A stretch of DNA of 64,000 bases, taken from Saprospiraceae bacterium. Lineage in GTDB: Bacteria > Bacteroidota > Bacteroidia > Chitinophagales > Saprospiraceae. Positions 42,429 to 51,714 of this stretch are shown here, piece after piece (positions within the stretch are counted from its first letter, which is position 1; every line of letters begins with the position of its first letter). The notes beneath the pieces were generated by a model. It was not told the origin of the DNA and did no database searches. It worked only from the letters and a program-made list of their open reading frames with translations. The position numbers and the translations under genes are program-made. The stretch spans positions 1 through 64,000 of the forward strand of contig JABSSL010000021.1 of NCBI GenBank assembly GCA_013214355.1. The letters are read 5' to 3'.

Positions 42429-44690
42429 ATGAACTCAAGTACTTACCCTGCGCTACCCAGTGCTATTGGCACTCGCTTAACCAACAAATTTTCCGTAAAG
42501 TCTAAGCCTGTATTCCTGATATTGCTCTCCCTGCTTGCGCTTTTGCTTTTTGATCCGTCACTTTCGGCGCAAAACAGCCTGCGAGAATTGGCTGCTCCAA
42601 AGAAGGTTTACATTGGGAATCTCATCAGCAATGAGCATCTCGATGATCCTGAGAACTTCAGAAATGGCTTGGCCGACCCGCATTTACGTGAAGAATACAA
42701 TGCTATAGTTCTAGAGAACTACATGAAAATGAGCTTTGTACTTCCTGCCGATGAACCCGAAGATATTCATAACCTCACCGTTGCGCAGCTGCGCGGAACA
42801 CTCGTCGAAGATAATATTGAAGCCTTTCTAAGCAACGAGGATTGGGCAGATCTACGCAAGCGTGGTCACGCCATGATTTGGTTTAATCAGGCACCGGATT
42901 GGTTGAACCTAGTTGCACCTACTTGGACAGGGCAACAGGTTTTCGATTTTACTAGGAAGTATATCCTGGCTTTAGGGGAAATTTGTGGGGATCGAGTCGA
43001 CGAATGGGATGTGATTAACGAAGCCATATCTGATGATGCGCCGGATGGGCAACGTATTTGGAGACGAGGTACCTGGTACCGTAGAGCCAATGATGGTAGT
43101 ATGACGGACTGGGGGGAAGCAACCTATGAGAACTATATCAAAATGCTTTTTGTTTGGGCAAGGGAAGCCCAACCGCAGGCTCGCCTCCATATCAATGATT
43201 ACGGCATTGAGACCTTCAGTAGTTCTATGGCCTCAAAAAATCGCTTCATGCGAGATCAAGCTAAGGCGTTGAAAGATTGTGGAGCTCCAATCGATGGGGT
43301 CGGTTTTCAATCCCATTTGATACTTTCAGATATGGTAAGTTCTACTGGTACCCTCAACACTGACTATATTGAATCGATAGAGCAATCCATCCAGGATTTG
43401 GCTTCGGCGGGACTTGAAGTAGCCATTACAGAATTAGACATTCGAATTTGTAATAATGATCGCGATGAGGCTTTTCAGGAAGTGGCCTTTCAAGCTTATT
43501 GCGAAATGGCCTTGTCTCAACCTAATTGCCATGAAATATTGATATGGGGGCTGAGAGATGAAGACAATTGGATCACACTACGGGATGATGGTTTTTTTAC
43601 TGGTTGTGAAGATGCAGCAATCGTGGAGGGAGATAATTACACGCCCAAGCCCGCCTATGAGGGCGTTGCGGCCGCCATTATGGCATTACCAGATCAGGAC
43701 GAGTTCGGTTTTTCTCCATTAGTCGCAGGAAATGGCGCTCCTGCGAATTGCGGGGGGGAAGGTAGTCTTGATCCCGCCATTTTAATTGTAGAAGGTCCAA
43801 ATGCCGTTTCTCCAGGAGGGCAGGTTACCGTTACCGTTAGTTATATAGCCACGGATGATCAGGATATTGTGGTGTGGTTTCAGTTAAATGAGGCTCCCTT
43901 CACTGTGTTTTCTCAGGTGGTTACAGACGTAAGTTCAGGTGCAGGTACAATCGATGTTGATGTTGACATTCCAATGAATGTACCCGCTGGTACTTTTAAT
44001 TATCGCTACCTTGCTTTTATCGCACCAGACGGGGAAGGGATAGATAACAGTTTCTCTGACCTTATCCAATTCTAGGTTACTGTATTGGGGGAAAACAGCC
44101 AATTGGTTATCTCCATCCTAGGGCCAGGAAGTGTTAGCCCGGGAGATACGGCGGAGATAAATGTCTCTTATAGTGCGATTGAAGGACAAGAGATTGTCGT
44201 CTGGTTTCAGCTAGATCAGTCACCTTTTACTACTTTCCAAGAGTTTCGCCAAGCTGCGATGCCGGGGCAAAATGACATTGTTGCAAAACTATTCATACCA
44301 GAAAGTGTACCTATCGCCCAGGATGCGTATCAATATCAGACCATACTCGTGCCAACGGGTGGAGGTTGGCCGGAAAGAATTTCCAATGTCAGCCAACGTA
44401 ATATTGATGTGGTTATGGTTTCTAGTGTACGTCAAGGTGGAATAAATAAGCTTGATTTTAATGTCTATCCTAATCCAACAACTGGACTATTTAATGTTGA
44501 AATTCCGGCTAGCAGCCATGCGGCAGAATTGATCCTTTATTCCGCCTTAGGTAGAGAAGTGCATCGGCAAACCATTCCATCTGGCAGAACCGAAATGAAT
44601 TTGAACCTTAGTACCATTCCTCGCGGGGTATACTGGCTATCCGTGCAACAAGATAATGCCCAAGGGGTGGTGAAGTTTTTGAAACAGTAA
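42429..44690 (+). pseudogene. GH10 xylanase with type IX sorting domain, interrupted by in-frame TAG
   Basis: From 42429 a signal segment (ending SLSAQN) leads into a GH10 endo-beta-1,4-xylanase domain, with the acid/base in WDVINEA (Glu198) and the nucleophile in ITELDI (Glu335). A beta-sandwich repeat of about 95 residues follows (SPGGQVTVTVSY, QDIVVWFQLNEAPF) and ends at TAG 44073-44075. The same frame continues without a gap into a second copy of that repeat (SPGDTAEINVSY, QEIVVWFQLDQSPF). It then has a type IX C-terminal sorting domain (FNVYPNPTTGLFNVEI) ending at 44690. The truncated product would keep the catalytic domain but lose the secretion signal. A sequencing error is the main alternative. 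Confidence 0.8.
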
Positions 44691-44726
44691 AGGGGCGGAG
44701 CTTTTGCCACTAAGCTATTAAAATGG

Positions 44727-44785
44727 AAACGCCTTTGCGTTAGTACCTCTTGAATGTATAGGAGAGGTTAACGCAAAGGCGTTTT
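44727..44785. terminator. Long bidirectional terminator hairpin
   Basis: A perfect 16-bp stem (AAACGCCTTTGCGTTA at 44727-44742 with its complement at 44769-44784) is extended by an inner ACCTCT/AGAGGT pair and followed by TTTT. It separates the xylanase gene from the convergent NlpC/P60 gene. Confidence 0.8.
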
Positions 44786-44831
44786 AACTTACGGAATTAT
44801 GAATAGTGCTCGTCTAGAATAAAGACCTTCC

Positions 44832-45563
44832 CTAGAACACATCGCGAGCGGTTGAAATCTTTGGTTTCCAGTAAGAATTATTGGAGATATTGTCAATTAC
44901 TACTCCTCGGTTCGTACTATGTATAACTCGTAGGCCTTCTCTCGAATTAGAGACTACTAAAGCGACGTGGAAAACCCTTCCGTGTTTTTCCCTTCGGAAA
45001 AAGATGAGGTCACCTGCTTTTGCTTTAGACACGGATATCGGAGTACCTTGATCTTCCTGCATGCGTGAACTGCCAGAAAGGGAAACGTCAAACTCTTTCC
45101 AAACATAGCGAGTGAAACCAGAGCAATCAAAACCTCTTGGGTCCTTGCCGGCGTATACATATTTTGTTCCAACAAATTGCTTGGCATACTGCACTACATC
45201 TTCCCGAAGCATTTCTTCCCTGGTGAGCGCCGGTCTCGCTTCAGTACGGGTGCGACTTGTGCTGGCTTCAGCACGTCTTCTAGCAGGTTCAGCTTCTGTA
45301 TCCCACTCGAAGTTTTCTGCCGGGGAATTCCTGGAACGATTAGACTTTGGTGGTGGTGGCGGTGGAGGTAAATTTCTGCTGCTTGGTCGTGTACGGGTGC
45401 GCGTAGATAGGGTAGCTGAGGCCGAGACCTTCCGATCGGATCGATAGCGAACGGTGCTTTCAGCGGTAATCGGAGTGAAAAGCTCACAGCTACTCACTAA
45501 GCCCATTAGCAGGACAAAGAATAGGATTTGGCTGCATTTTCTAGTTACCATACTTTCATTCAT
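44832..45563 (-). CDS. NlpC/P60 family cell-wall hydrolase, lipoprotein
   Basis: The 243-residue lipoprotein (lipobox VSSC near residue 26) has a proline- and serine-rich linker with PPPPPP, then an NlpC/P60 domain: catalytic Cys in GFDCSGFTRYVW, the region AKAGDLIFF, and the catalytic His in HGRVFHVALV. Such enzymes cleave D-Glu-diaminopimelate bonds in peptidoglycan stem peptides. It probably sits in the outer membrane facing the periplasm. M1 (45563) and M5 (45551) are both possible starts. Confidence 0.88.
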   Translation of the reverse strand: MNESMVTRKCSQILFFVLLMGLVSSCELFTPITAESTVRYRSDRKVSASATLSTRTRTRPSSRNLPPPPPPPKSNRSRNSPAENFEWDTEAEPARRRAEASTSRTRTEARPALTREEMLREDVVQYAKQFVGTKYVYAGKDPRGFDCSGFTRYVWKEFDVSLSGSSRMQEDQGTPISVSKAKAGDLIFFRREKHGRVFHVALVVSNSREGLRVIHSTNRGVVIDNISNNSYWKPKISTARDVF

Positions 45564-45864
45564 TAGGTAAAAGAATAGGCCCAGAACTGTTTCACCTCAA
45601 CGGGGGTGGGTCTGGGGGGTAATATATCGTTGCTGTTATTAGTACAATACGTTGAAGTCCTCAATGGGTTTCAGACGATTATATAACAGTTTAATCTAAA
45701 AGTGTATGGATGTTCTAGCTGTATTATCACTATTAAGAGTAGTATGTTAATAACGTATGCCTTATCTTAAAAGATATATTTCAAGCTTTAAAGTTTTCCT
45801 AAAATATTAGGGAAGGTATAGCATAGGCTGTTATTCGATTAGCAATTTGCACTACTTGGGGCTA
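45564..45864. other. Intergenic spacer
   Basis: A 301-bp AT-rich spacer between two minus-strand genes. No reading frame, repeat or terminator with a clear stem was seen. It must contain the NlpC/P60 promoter. Confidence 0.4.
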
Positions 45865-46914
45865 TTAATTTGATACCTTAATCAACTGCTGGACTTTTAT
45901 TTGATTCCCGACGCGATACCTGAGGAAGTAGATACCCGGGGCGTAGGCACTGGCATCCCATTGAAACTTATGTGAACCTGCTAGCTGCCATCCCGCATAT
46001 AAGGAGGATATTTTCTGGCCATTGTTAAATAGAAGATCTATTTCAAGGTAGTTGCTATGGGAAAGCTCGTATTCAAGGTATACCTGATCCTGGATAGGGT
46101 TGGGATAAACGGTAGCAAACTGAAAACTTGAGTGTAGATACTCATCACTTTGGGTTGGGAGGGATTCGAAAGGTGGAGGAAACCTCTCAATCAACTCCAG
46201 TGGTATTGAGATCATATTGTAAGAATTCCATTCTGAACTGACAAAGCGGAAACGTCCAATGCCCATATCCGCATTGGTCGTCCAATTGTCCCAGACTGCG
46301 TTTAGCGATTCCCACCAGTCTCCACCTACCCCCATTAGGTAACGAGCAGTATTCCGATCATCTACACCATCTGGATCATCTAGAATCAGTCGGGCTTTAA
46401 CCGTTACAAAGCAGCCCATTACTTCATCTAGGGGGAAGGTTATGCGGCCATTGCTGGGCCAAAAATGGAAGTTATATCCATTACCTGCGGTTACGGAAAG
46501 ACTTCCATCAGCCTCTAAGCGTTGATCGGCAGGCTTATTTTCATCATTGGCAAAATCTTCGCGATAGGCGGCTCCTTCGACAAGGGTGGATTCTTGTAGT
46601 AAGTACCAGTTGCTGTCTGTTCGACTCAGGTAGTACATCTCTAAGTCCTTGATCTGAACACGCGTATTGATGGCGGGATTACCTTCTTTCCATTCATACA
46701 GTTGTCCCCATGCGATAGCAGCAGTCCAGTTGTCAGGAGGTGCAGCAAGTCCTACTCTTGGCGCGCAAGCCCAATCCCAGTCTTCAGGTACTCCATGAGG
46801 TTTTCCTTCATGGGGAAGGGTAACATCTCCAATGATATCCGCCAAAGTGTTTTGTGCCTCAATCGTCAAGCTGATTAGCATGATAAGCAGAAGTAGAAAA
46901 TCCCTTTTCCGCAT
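45865..46914 (-). CDS. Secreted protein with type IX C-terminal sorting domain, unknown function
   Basis: The 349-residue protein has a signal peptide (MRKRDFLLLLIMLISL, cleavage near EAQN). A central region of unknown fold is rich in Trp and Asp (PEDWDWACAPRVG, FHFWPSNGRITFP, GVGGDWWESLNAVWDNW). A C-terminal type IX sorting domain follows (ATVYPNPIQDQVYLEYEL ... GIYFLRYRVG). It is therefore exported across the outer membrane or attached at the cell surface. I do not recognise the central domain. It follows the cystathionine gamma-synthase-like gene by 21 bp on the same strand, which may be coincidental. Confidence 0.7.
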   Translation of the reverse strand: MRKRDFLLLLIMLISLTIEAQNTLADIIGDVTLPHEGKPHGVPEDWDWACAPRVGLAAPPDNWTAAIAWGQLYEWKEGNPAINTRVQIKDLEMYYLSRTDSNWYLLQESTLVEGAAYREDFANDENKPADQRLEADGSLSVTAGNGYNFHFWPSNGRITFPLDEVMGCFVTVKARLILDDPDGVDDRNTARYLMGVGGDWWESLNAVWDNWTTNADMGIGRFRFVSSEWNSYNMISIPLELIERFPPPFESLPTQSDEYLHSSFQFATVYPNPIQDQVYLEYELSHSNYLEIDLLFNNGQKISSLYAGWQLAGSHKFQWDASAYAPGIYFLRYRVGNQIKVQQLIKVSN

Positions 46915-46935
46915 AGTGGTAAATTTTAAGCAAAG

Positions 46936-48072
46936 CTATCCGGCTAATGCCTGTTCCCAGTCAGCTTTTAGGTCTTCGATATTTTCAAGACCAATAGATA
47001 GGCGCAAAAGATTATCTGGTGTTGGGCTAGCCGGACCTTCAACGGATTTACGGTGTTCAATGAGGCTCTCTACACCGCCCAAACTAGTGGCTGTTGTGAA
47101 TAGTTGTAGCCGGCCTGTTAAGGCCATGGCCTCTGCTGCCGAACCTTTTACCTGGACTGACAGCATTGCACCGAATCCACCAGGCATTTGCTTTTTAGCG
47201 ATTTCATGTTGTGGATGAGCAGTAAGCCCCGGATAATTGACTTGTTCAATTTTGGGGTGTTGGGCCAGGAATGCGGCTAATTCCCCTGCTGTTCTAGTTT
47301 GGGCTTGTACTCTTAGATACAAGGTTTTGATTCCTCTTGTGGTTAACCAGCATTCAAAAGGAGAAGGAACTCCTCCTGTCACTGCTTGGATTTTACGAAT
47401 TTGTTCCGACAACTCACCCTCCTCTTTCAATACCAAACATCCTCCCAATACATCGCTGTGGCCACCAAAATATTTAGTGGTGGAATGCATAACAATATCT
47501 GCGCCTAATTCTAAGGGACGTTGCAATACTGGGGTAGGCCAGGTATTGTCTACGGCACATAGGGCACCTACAGCATGGGCCATTTTGGCGATTTCCTCGA
47601 TATCACTGATCGAAAGTTGGGGGTTGGAGGGCGTCTCTAGCCAGATCAAAGCAGTTTCCGGGCGAATGGCTTCCTGGATTTCCTCTAGACGCGTCATATT
47701 GACCTCGCTGATCTTAATCCCCTTGCTGCCGAAGATAGTTTTGGCGAGGTCATTGGTAGTATAGTAGGCATCATGGGGGAGGATGAGGTGACTTCCAGGA
47801 GGTAGGGTTTGAAATACTGCGGTAGTGGCCGCCATGCCTGAAGCAAACGCAAGCCCAACTCCGCCTTTCTCTAGCAGGGCAATACTCTTTTCCAACAACT
47901 GTCGATTGGGGTTATCCATGCGAGAATACACGTAGCCGCTAGGGTAGGAGCCATCCGCTGCTCTTTCAAAGGTGGTACTCATGAAGATTGGGGTGCTAAC
48001 AGCCCTGGTATCTTCATTGGAAAGCTGGGTGCTCTGAATGGCGAGGGTCTCGAAATGCAGCTTGTTGGACAT
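46936..48072 (-). CDS. Cystathionine gamma-synthase/lyase family PLP enzyme
   Basis: The 378-residue PLP enzyme of the Cys/Met metabolism family has YSRMDNPNRQLLE, GLAFASGMAATTAV, the PLP-binding Lys in MHSTTKYFGGHSD and the C-terminal SLGGVESLIEHR motif. Members act as cystathionine gamma-synthase, gamma-lyase or beta-lyase, and these cannot be told apart from sequence alone here. The ATG at 48072 (MSNKLHFETLA) is the natural start; the longer frame from 48120 is unlikely. It is cytoplasmic and active as a homotetramer in known cases. Confidence 0.88.
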   Translation of the reverse strand: MSNKLHFETLAIQSTQLSNEDTRAVSTPIFMSTTFERAADGSYPSGYVYSRMDNPNRQLLEKSIALLEKGGVGLAFASGMAATTAVFQTLPPGSHLILPHDAYYTTNDLAKTIFGSKGIKISEVNMTRLEEIQEAIRPETALIWLETPSNPQLSISDIEEIAKMAHAVGALCAVDNTWPTPVLQRPLELGADIVMHSTTKYFGGHSDVLGGCLVLKEEGELSEQIRKIQAVTGGVPSPFECWLTTRGIKTLYLRVQAQTRTAGELAAFLAQHPKIEQVNYPGLTAHPQHEIAKKQMPGGFGAMLSVQVKGSAAEAMALTGRLQLFTTATSLGGVESLIEHRKSVEGPASPTPDNLLRLSIGLENIEDLKADWEQALAG

Positions 48073-48441
48073 GGGTAAGTATTGAGCGTGAAAAAGGCTA
48101 AAATAGCATTTGTACCCCAAAATAGTTCTACTTTGAAGGGGCTCCCTCGCTTACATTAGACAAAACGGTGGAAAGTATGAAAATCGAAGCTGCTTAGCCT
48201 GGCATACTTAGCCAACGAACGGGCAAAATGGTAGATGCAATTTGAAAATTACTCCTTATCCATTATTTTATAATTAGGGATAAATTCTTTACAAGAGGTA
48301 CATCAACTCGTCTTCATCGCTACCTTAACAGGAATTTAACGGGACAGTGACTAGGTCGAATTCTGGATTGAATGGCTTAGTGCTTATCTTTAATTCTTCC
48401 TTCGTTCATACTTGATCAAAGATGAACTTAATCCGAATGTT
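48073..48441. other. Divergent intergenic region
   Basis: A 369-bp divergent spacer that must hold two promoters. No SAM or other riboswitch consensus was found upstream of the sulfur-amino-acid gene. A loose inverted repeat TTATCC...GGGATAA lies around 48256-48283. Confidence 0.4.
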
Positions 48442-49725
48442 ATGAAGAGAACTCTACTATTCTTATTCTTTATAGTGCCGATGGCACTCCTTGCCCAAAA
48501 GAGATTCACTTCCGGTCAAATCGTTACCGCCGAAGGGGAGATCCTGAAAGGAGAGATTGATTACCGAGAATGGGTAGTCAATCCTAGCAAGATTAGATTT
48601 AAAAAAGAAGGGGTGATAAACACCTTGCGACCCCAAGATCTTCGAAGTTTCAAGATTGATAGTAAAAATGAGATATATGAAACTGCCGTAGTGCTAGTAA
48701 ACCAAGAGGCACTGGATTGGGAGGAAATGCCTCAATACCAGACTTATGCGGAGGTGGATGGACGGATCGATATGAAAGTGGACACGGTTTTTCTCATGGT
48801 ATTGACTAGAGGAGCCCTCAATTTATACCAATTGATCGATACAAATAAACGAACACACTACTACTTCCGCAAAGGGAATGGCTCTTACGAACCTTTAATC
48901 TATCGCAAGGTAAAGATCATGCGACCAGGGCAATTGCTGATGGCCGATGTCCTGGAGGATAACAATCTACCTCGTTCAATAGTATTTGAAGACTTTAAAG
49001 GCCAACTGAAGTATGTACTTGGAGACTGTGGAATGTTAGGTAGTGCTATCGACAAATTGACTTATTCTCGAAGTATCTTAGATGTAGTCAATCGATACAA
49101 TGAGTGTCGAGGCCAGGTTATCTATGTCAAACCGAAAGATAGAGCCAAGCATTTCGCTTATGTAAGCGCAGGTCGAGTACAATCGAGTTTTGCTATTGCA
49201 GATGCCAATAATTCGTTGGCCAATACGCTGCCAGACACTTGGGCGACGACCTTTGGCTTGGGCATTGAATTTGGCATTCCTCGGAGTAGGGGCAAGTTCA
49301 ATTGGGGGATCGAAGCTTTATTCATGAATGCCAATTCCTCTGCTATCACTACGAGTGGCCCGCTGGATATTGGGGCTCGAGATGCTCGCTATGCCTTAGA
49401 CGTCAGAGGGGTACGGATAAGTGCCCTTTTGAAATACAATTTCATCACTGGGAATTTTCAACCCTATGTAAAAGGCGGAATTGGAAATCTGAGTTATAGC
49501 GCTAGCAGCTATGAGGTACAGGATGTGAACACAGGGCAGATGTTCGAGCAGCGACTACTCAAATCAGAACCTTACCTCGTGGGAGGTGCGGGTATTAAGG
49601 TCTATGACTTTTTCGCCGAAGCCCGCTATGCAACGGGCAATGATATCAATAGAACCACGGGTTATGATACCAAGATGGAACACTTTTCGATCTTGATTGG
49701 GTATGCTTTGGCACTTACCAAATGA
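48442..49725 (+). CDS. Exported outer-membrane-type protein of unknown function
   Basis: The 427-residue protein has a signal peptide (MKRTLLFLFFIVPMALLAQ). The N-terminal half carries SGQIVTAEGEILKGEIDYREW and the segment NPSKIRFKKEG, a pattern seen in Bacteroidota exported proteins. The C-terminal half resembles an outer-membrane beta-barrel (YVSAGRVQSSFAI, FGLGIEFGIPRSRGKFNWGIEALF, FQPYVKGGIGNLSYSASSY, EHFSILIGYALAL). It ends 12 bp before the convergent hydrolase gene. The start at 48442 is chosen over 48412 because it opens the signal sequence. Confidence 0.65.
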   Translation: MKRTLLFLFFIVPMALLAQKRFTSGQIVTAEGEILKGEIDYREWVVNPSKIRFKKEGVINTLRPQDLRSFKIDSKNEIYETAVVLVNQEALDWEEMPQYQTYAEVDGRIDMKVDTVFLMVLTRGALNLYQLIDTNKRTHYYFRKGNGSYEPLIYRKVKIMRPGQLLMADVLEDNNLPRSIVFEDFKGQLKYVLGDCGMLGSAIDKLTYSRSILDVVNRYNECRGQVIYVKPKDRAKHFAYVSAGRVQSSFAIADANNSLANTLPDTWATTFGLGIEFGIPRSRGKFNWGIEALFMNANSSAITTSGPLDIGARDARYALDVRGVRISALLKYNFITGNFQPYVKGGIGNLSYSASSYEVQDVNTGQMFEQRLLKSEPYLVGGAGIKVYDFFAEARYATGNDINRTTGYDTKMEHFSILIGYALALTK

Positions 49726-49737
49726 CGCAGGCGGCGT

Positions 49738-50568
49738 TTAATTTTGCAAGAAAGTAGCCATAAGTAGGGCTATTTCCTGTGGCTTATCTTCCTGCAGAAA
49801 ATGACCACAGCCATCCAAAGCGATCAATTCTGCTTGTGGCAGATCCTGCTTCACTCTGGCCATCGTCTTGGCTACATCTGGTAAAATCTTGTCGTTTTTC
49901 CCATAAATGATTTGAATAGGGATTTTGAATTTTGGAAGCTTCTCCGCTATTTCGTGGTAACCCTTAATGCTAAGTCGATGTACGGTCTTCAAAAGTACTT
50001 TTCTTGATTCCTTGCTTTGGAAAGGTCGTTGATATTGTTCTACATCTTGCTTTGATAGATCATCCTTGTTGACAATACCTAGCCGCATTGCGGCACGAAG
50101 TCCACGAGGACTTGTTAACCATGTCTTCACTCCTGGTAGGAGGGTAGAGAGTCCAAAAAGTTTTACCGCCCAGGAGAATTCGGGATAAACTAATGTGTTG
50201 AGGAAGGTAATGCGCATTACCTTTTCAGGGTTTTTGACGGCCCAAAATAAGCCTAAAGGTCCACCAAGGTCGTGTACGGCCAGGTTGACTTTTTCTATAC
50301 CTAGCTCCTTTAGAAAGCTGTCGATCATCTTGTTCTGGTAGGGAAAGCTAAAGGAGTCGCTCAAACGTTTGTCCGATCGGCCAAAGCCGGGGAGGTCCAA
50401 TGCGATCACTCGATTATTTTCTGCCAAAGTGGGAATCAGGTTTCGCCATAAGTAGGAGGAAGTTGGCCATCCATGGAGGAGGAGAATAGGCTCTCCACTT
50501 CCCATTTCAAGGTAGTGAAGCTTAAGGTGTTCTACTTTAATGAATTGGCTCTTAATGGATGGATGCAT
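49738..50568 (-). CDS. Haloalkane dehalogenase/epoxide hydrolase-like alpha/beta hydrolase
   Basis: The 276-residue protein has the oxyanion motif LHGWPTSSYLWRNLIP (very close to the HGNPTSSYLWR of haloalkane dehalogenases), an Asp nucleophile in AVHDLGGPLG (Asp100), an acidic residue in IIYGKNDKILPD (Asp226) and a base His in DGCGHFLQED (His256). An Asp nucleophile and this context suggest cleavage of carbon-halogen or epoxide bonds. The halide-binding Asn of dehalogenases is Trp34 here, so a dehalogenase role is uncertain. The ATG at 50568 is preferred, and the longer frame to 50652 adds no expected sequence. Confidence 0.78.
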   Translation of the reverse strand: MHPSIKSQFIKVEHLKLHYLEMGSGEPILLLHGWPTSSYLWRNLIPTLAENNRVIALDLPGFGRSDKRLSDSFSFPYQNKMIDSFLKELGIEKVNLAVHDLGGPLGLFWAVKNPEKVMRITFLNTLVYPEFSWAVKLFGLSTLLPGVKTWLTSPRGLRAAMRLGIVNKDDLSKQDVEQYQRPFQSKESRKVLLKTVHRLSIKGYHEIAEKLPKFKIPIQIIYGKNDKILPDVAKTMARVKQDLPQAELIALDGCGHFLQEDKPQEIALLMATFLQN

Positions 50569-50753
50569 AAAGATCGGGTTTAGTGTTCGGTTGAATAGAC
50601 AAGATATTATAAGAAAGGTGGTCAGGTGATTAAACGAGTTTAATAAAAACATTAAAATCGGTAAGAATAAGTTAAGGATGTGAATAGAGGGTTAATAGGG
50701 GGGTGAGTCTATGGATGCCAATGTATTTTGGGATTCAGATCGAAATGTAAAAG

Positions 50754-51056
50754 ATGAATTTACCCCGAAATAAGCAAGTTCTCTGGCAGTACTATATAGA
50801 CGTATCAGTCTACAATCTTGCAGTTTCTTTCTTGGTTAGCCTCTATACACATGTCATTTGGGGCATGTTGCTTTATGTTTCCTTTGGATATCTCATTGCA
50901 CTGGGGTGTTACCAATATTTTCAAGGACCAACTTATGTCTTCTATCGCAATTGGGGGTGGACGAAGCCTAGAATGATGTTGCGATTGGGGATAATTAATT
51001 GTCTTATCGCACCCTTGGCAGGTGCAATATACCTCTGTGTTTTATGGCTCATTTAG
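50754..51056 (+). CDS. Small membrane protein, possible ABC partner
   Basis: A 100-residue protein with about three membrane segments (near residues 17-33, 35-53 and 78-98) separated by the aromatic loop QYFQGPTYVFYRNWGW. Its gene overlaps the next one, an ABC ATPase, by 13 bp, which implies coupled translation and a shared function. It is too short for a normal six-helix ABC permease, but several copies could build one. I do not recognise the family. Confidence 0.6.
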   Translation: MNLPRNKQVLWQYYIDVSVYNLAVSFLVSLYTHVIWGMLLYVSFGYLIALGCYQYFQGPTYVFYRNWGWTKPRMMLRLGIINCLIAPLAGAIYLCVLWLI

Positions 51057-51703
51057 AGATCAAAGACCTTAGTAAATCATTTGGTAGAAAGCAAGTGTTG
51101 GACGGACTTGAACTAAGACTTACAGCCGGAGAGATTGTAGCTGTCATGGGACGAAACGGCAGTGGGAAGTCCACTTTGTTTCAAATTCTGTTTGGCCTTA
51201 TCAAAGCTAACAGGGGGCGGGTTACTATTGATGGTTTTCCGCTTACCAAAAGACGAGATTGGGTAGGTTATTTGCCACAGTACGCTTTTTTACCTTCTCG
51301 CTTGCGTGTTCGCACTTTGATTCAGAGTAGTCAAGCCTCGGAAGAGGCAAGGGATGCTATTTTTTACGCACCTAAAATCTCTAAAATTGAAAACCATTTT
51401 GTTGGTCAATTATCGGTCGGTGAGCGCCGCTATTTAGCAACCTTGTTATTAGGCCATTTGCAACATCCCATCTTACTATTAGATGAACCCCTCTCCATGT
51501 TGGAGCCCATACAAATGGATTACATCAAAACTTTTCTACAAGGATTGAAGGCCACTAAAGGAGTATTGTTAGCTGACCATTACTACGAAGACGTACTGCA
51601 GACTGCAGACCGGAAGTTGCTTTTGCAGGATGGGAAACTTCAACCAGTATCCAATAAAGTGGATTTGGTCCAGATGGGGTACTTACCTAAGAGTCGCTTG
51701 TAA
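51044..51703 (+). CDS. ABC transporter ATP-binding protein
   Basis: The 219-residue ATPase has Walker A GRNGSGKST (residues 36-44), a Q-loop in YLPQYAF, signature LSVGERR (a variant of LSGGQ), Walker B HPILLLDEP and an H-loop His in LLADHYYEDV. The ATG at 51044 (MAHLEIKDLSKSFG) is the correct start, and the frame from 50999 would add an unrelated leader. The closest relatives are the exporter or antibiotic-resistance type NBDs. No normal permease gene adjoins it, only the overlapping 100-residue membrane protein. Confidence 0.85.
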   Translation: MAHLEIKDLSKSFGRKQVLDGLELRLTAGEIVAVMGRNGSGKSTLFQILFGLIKANRGRVTIDGFPLTKRRDWVGYLPQYAFLPSRLRVRTLIQSSQASEEARDAIFYAPKISKIENHFVGQLSVGERRYLATLLLGHLQHPILLLDEPLSMLEPIQMDYIKTFLQGLKATKGVLLADHYYEDVLQTADRKLLLQDGKLQPVSNKVDLVQMGYLPKSRL

Positions 51704-51714
51704 GCCGGGTACTT

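Noticed and set aside
42291-44690. Stop-codon reassignment in this organism (TAG or TAA read as sense)
   Set aside because: The interrupted genes carry different stops (TAG and TAA), and other intact genes end normally in TAA, TAG and TGA. Local mutation or sequence error is simpler.
44832-45563. Plus-strand Gly/Val-rich frames opposite the NlpC/P60 gene
   Set aside because: They are shadows of the proline-rich linker codons on the other strand.
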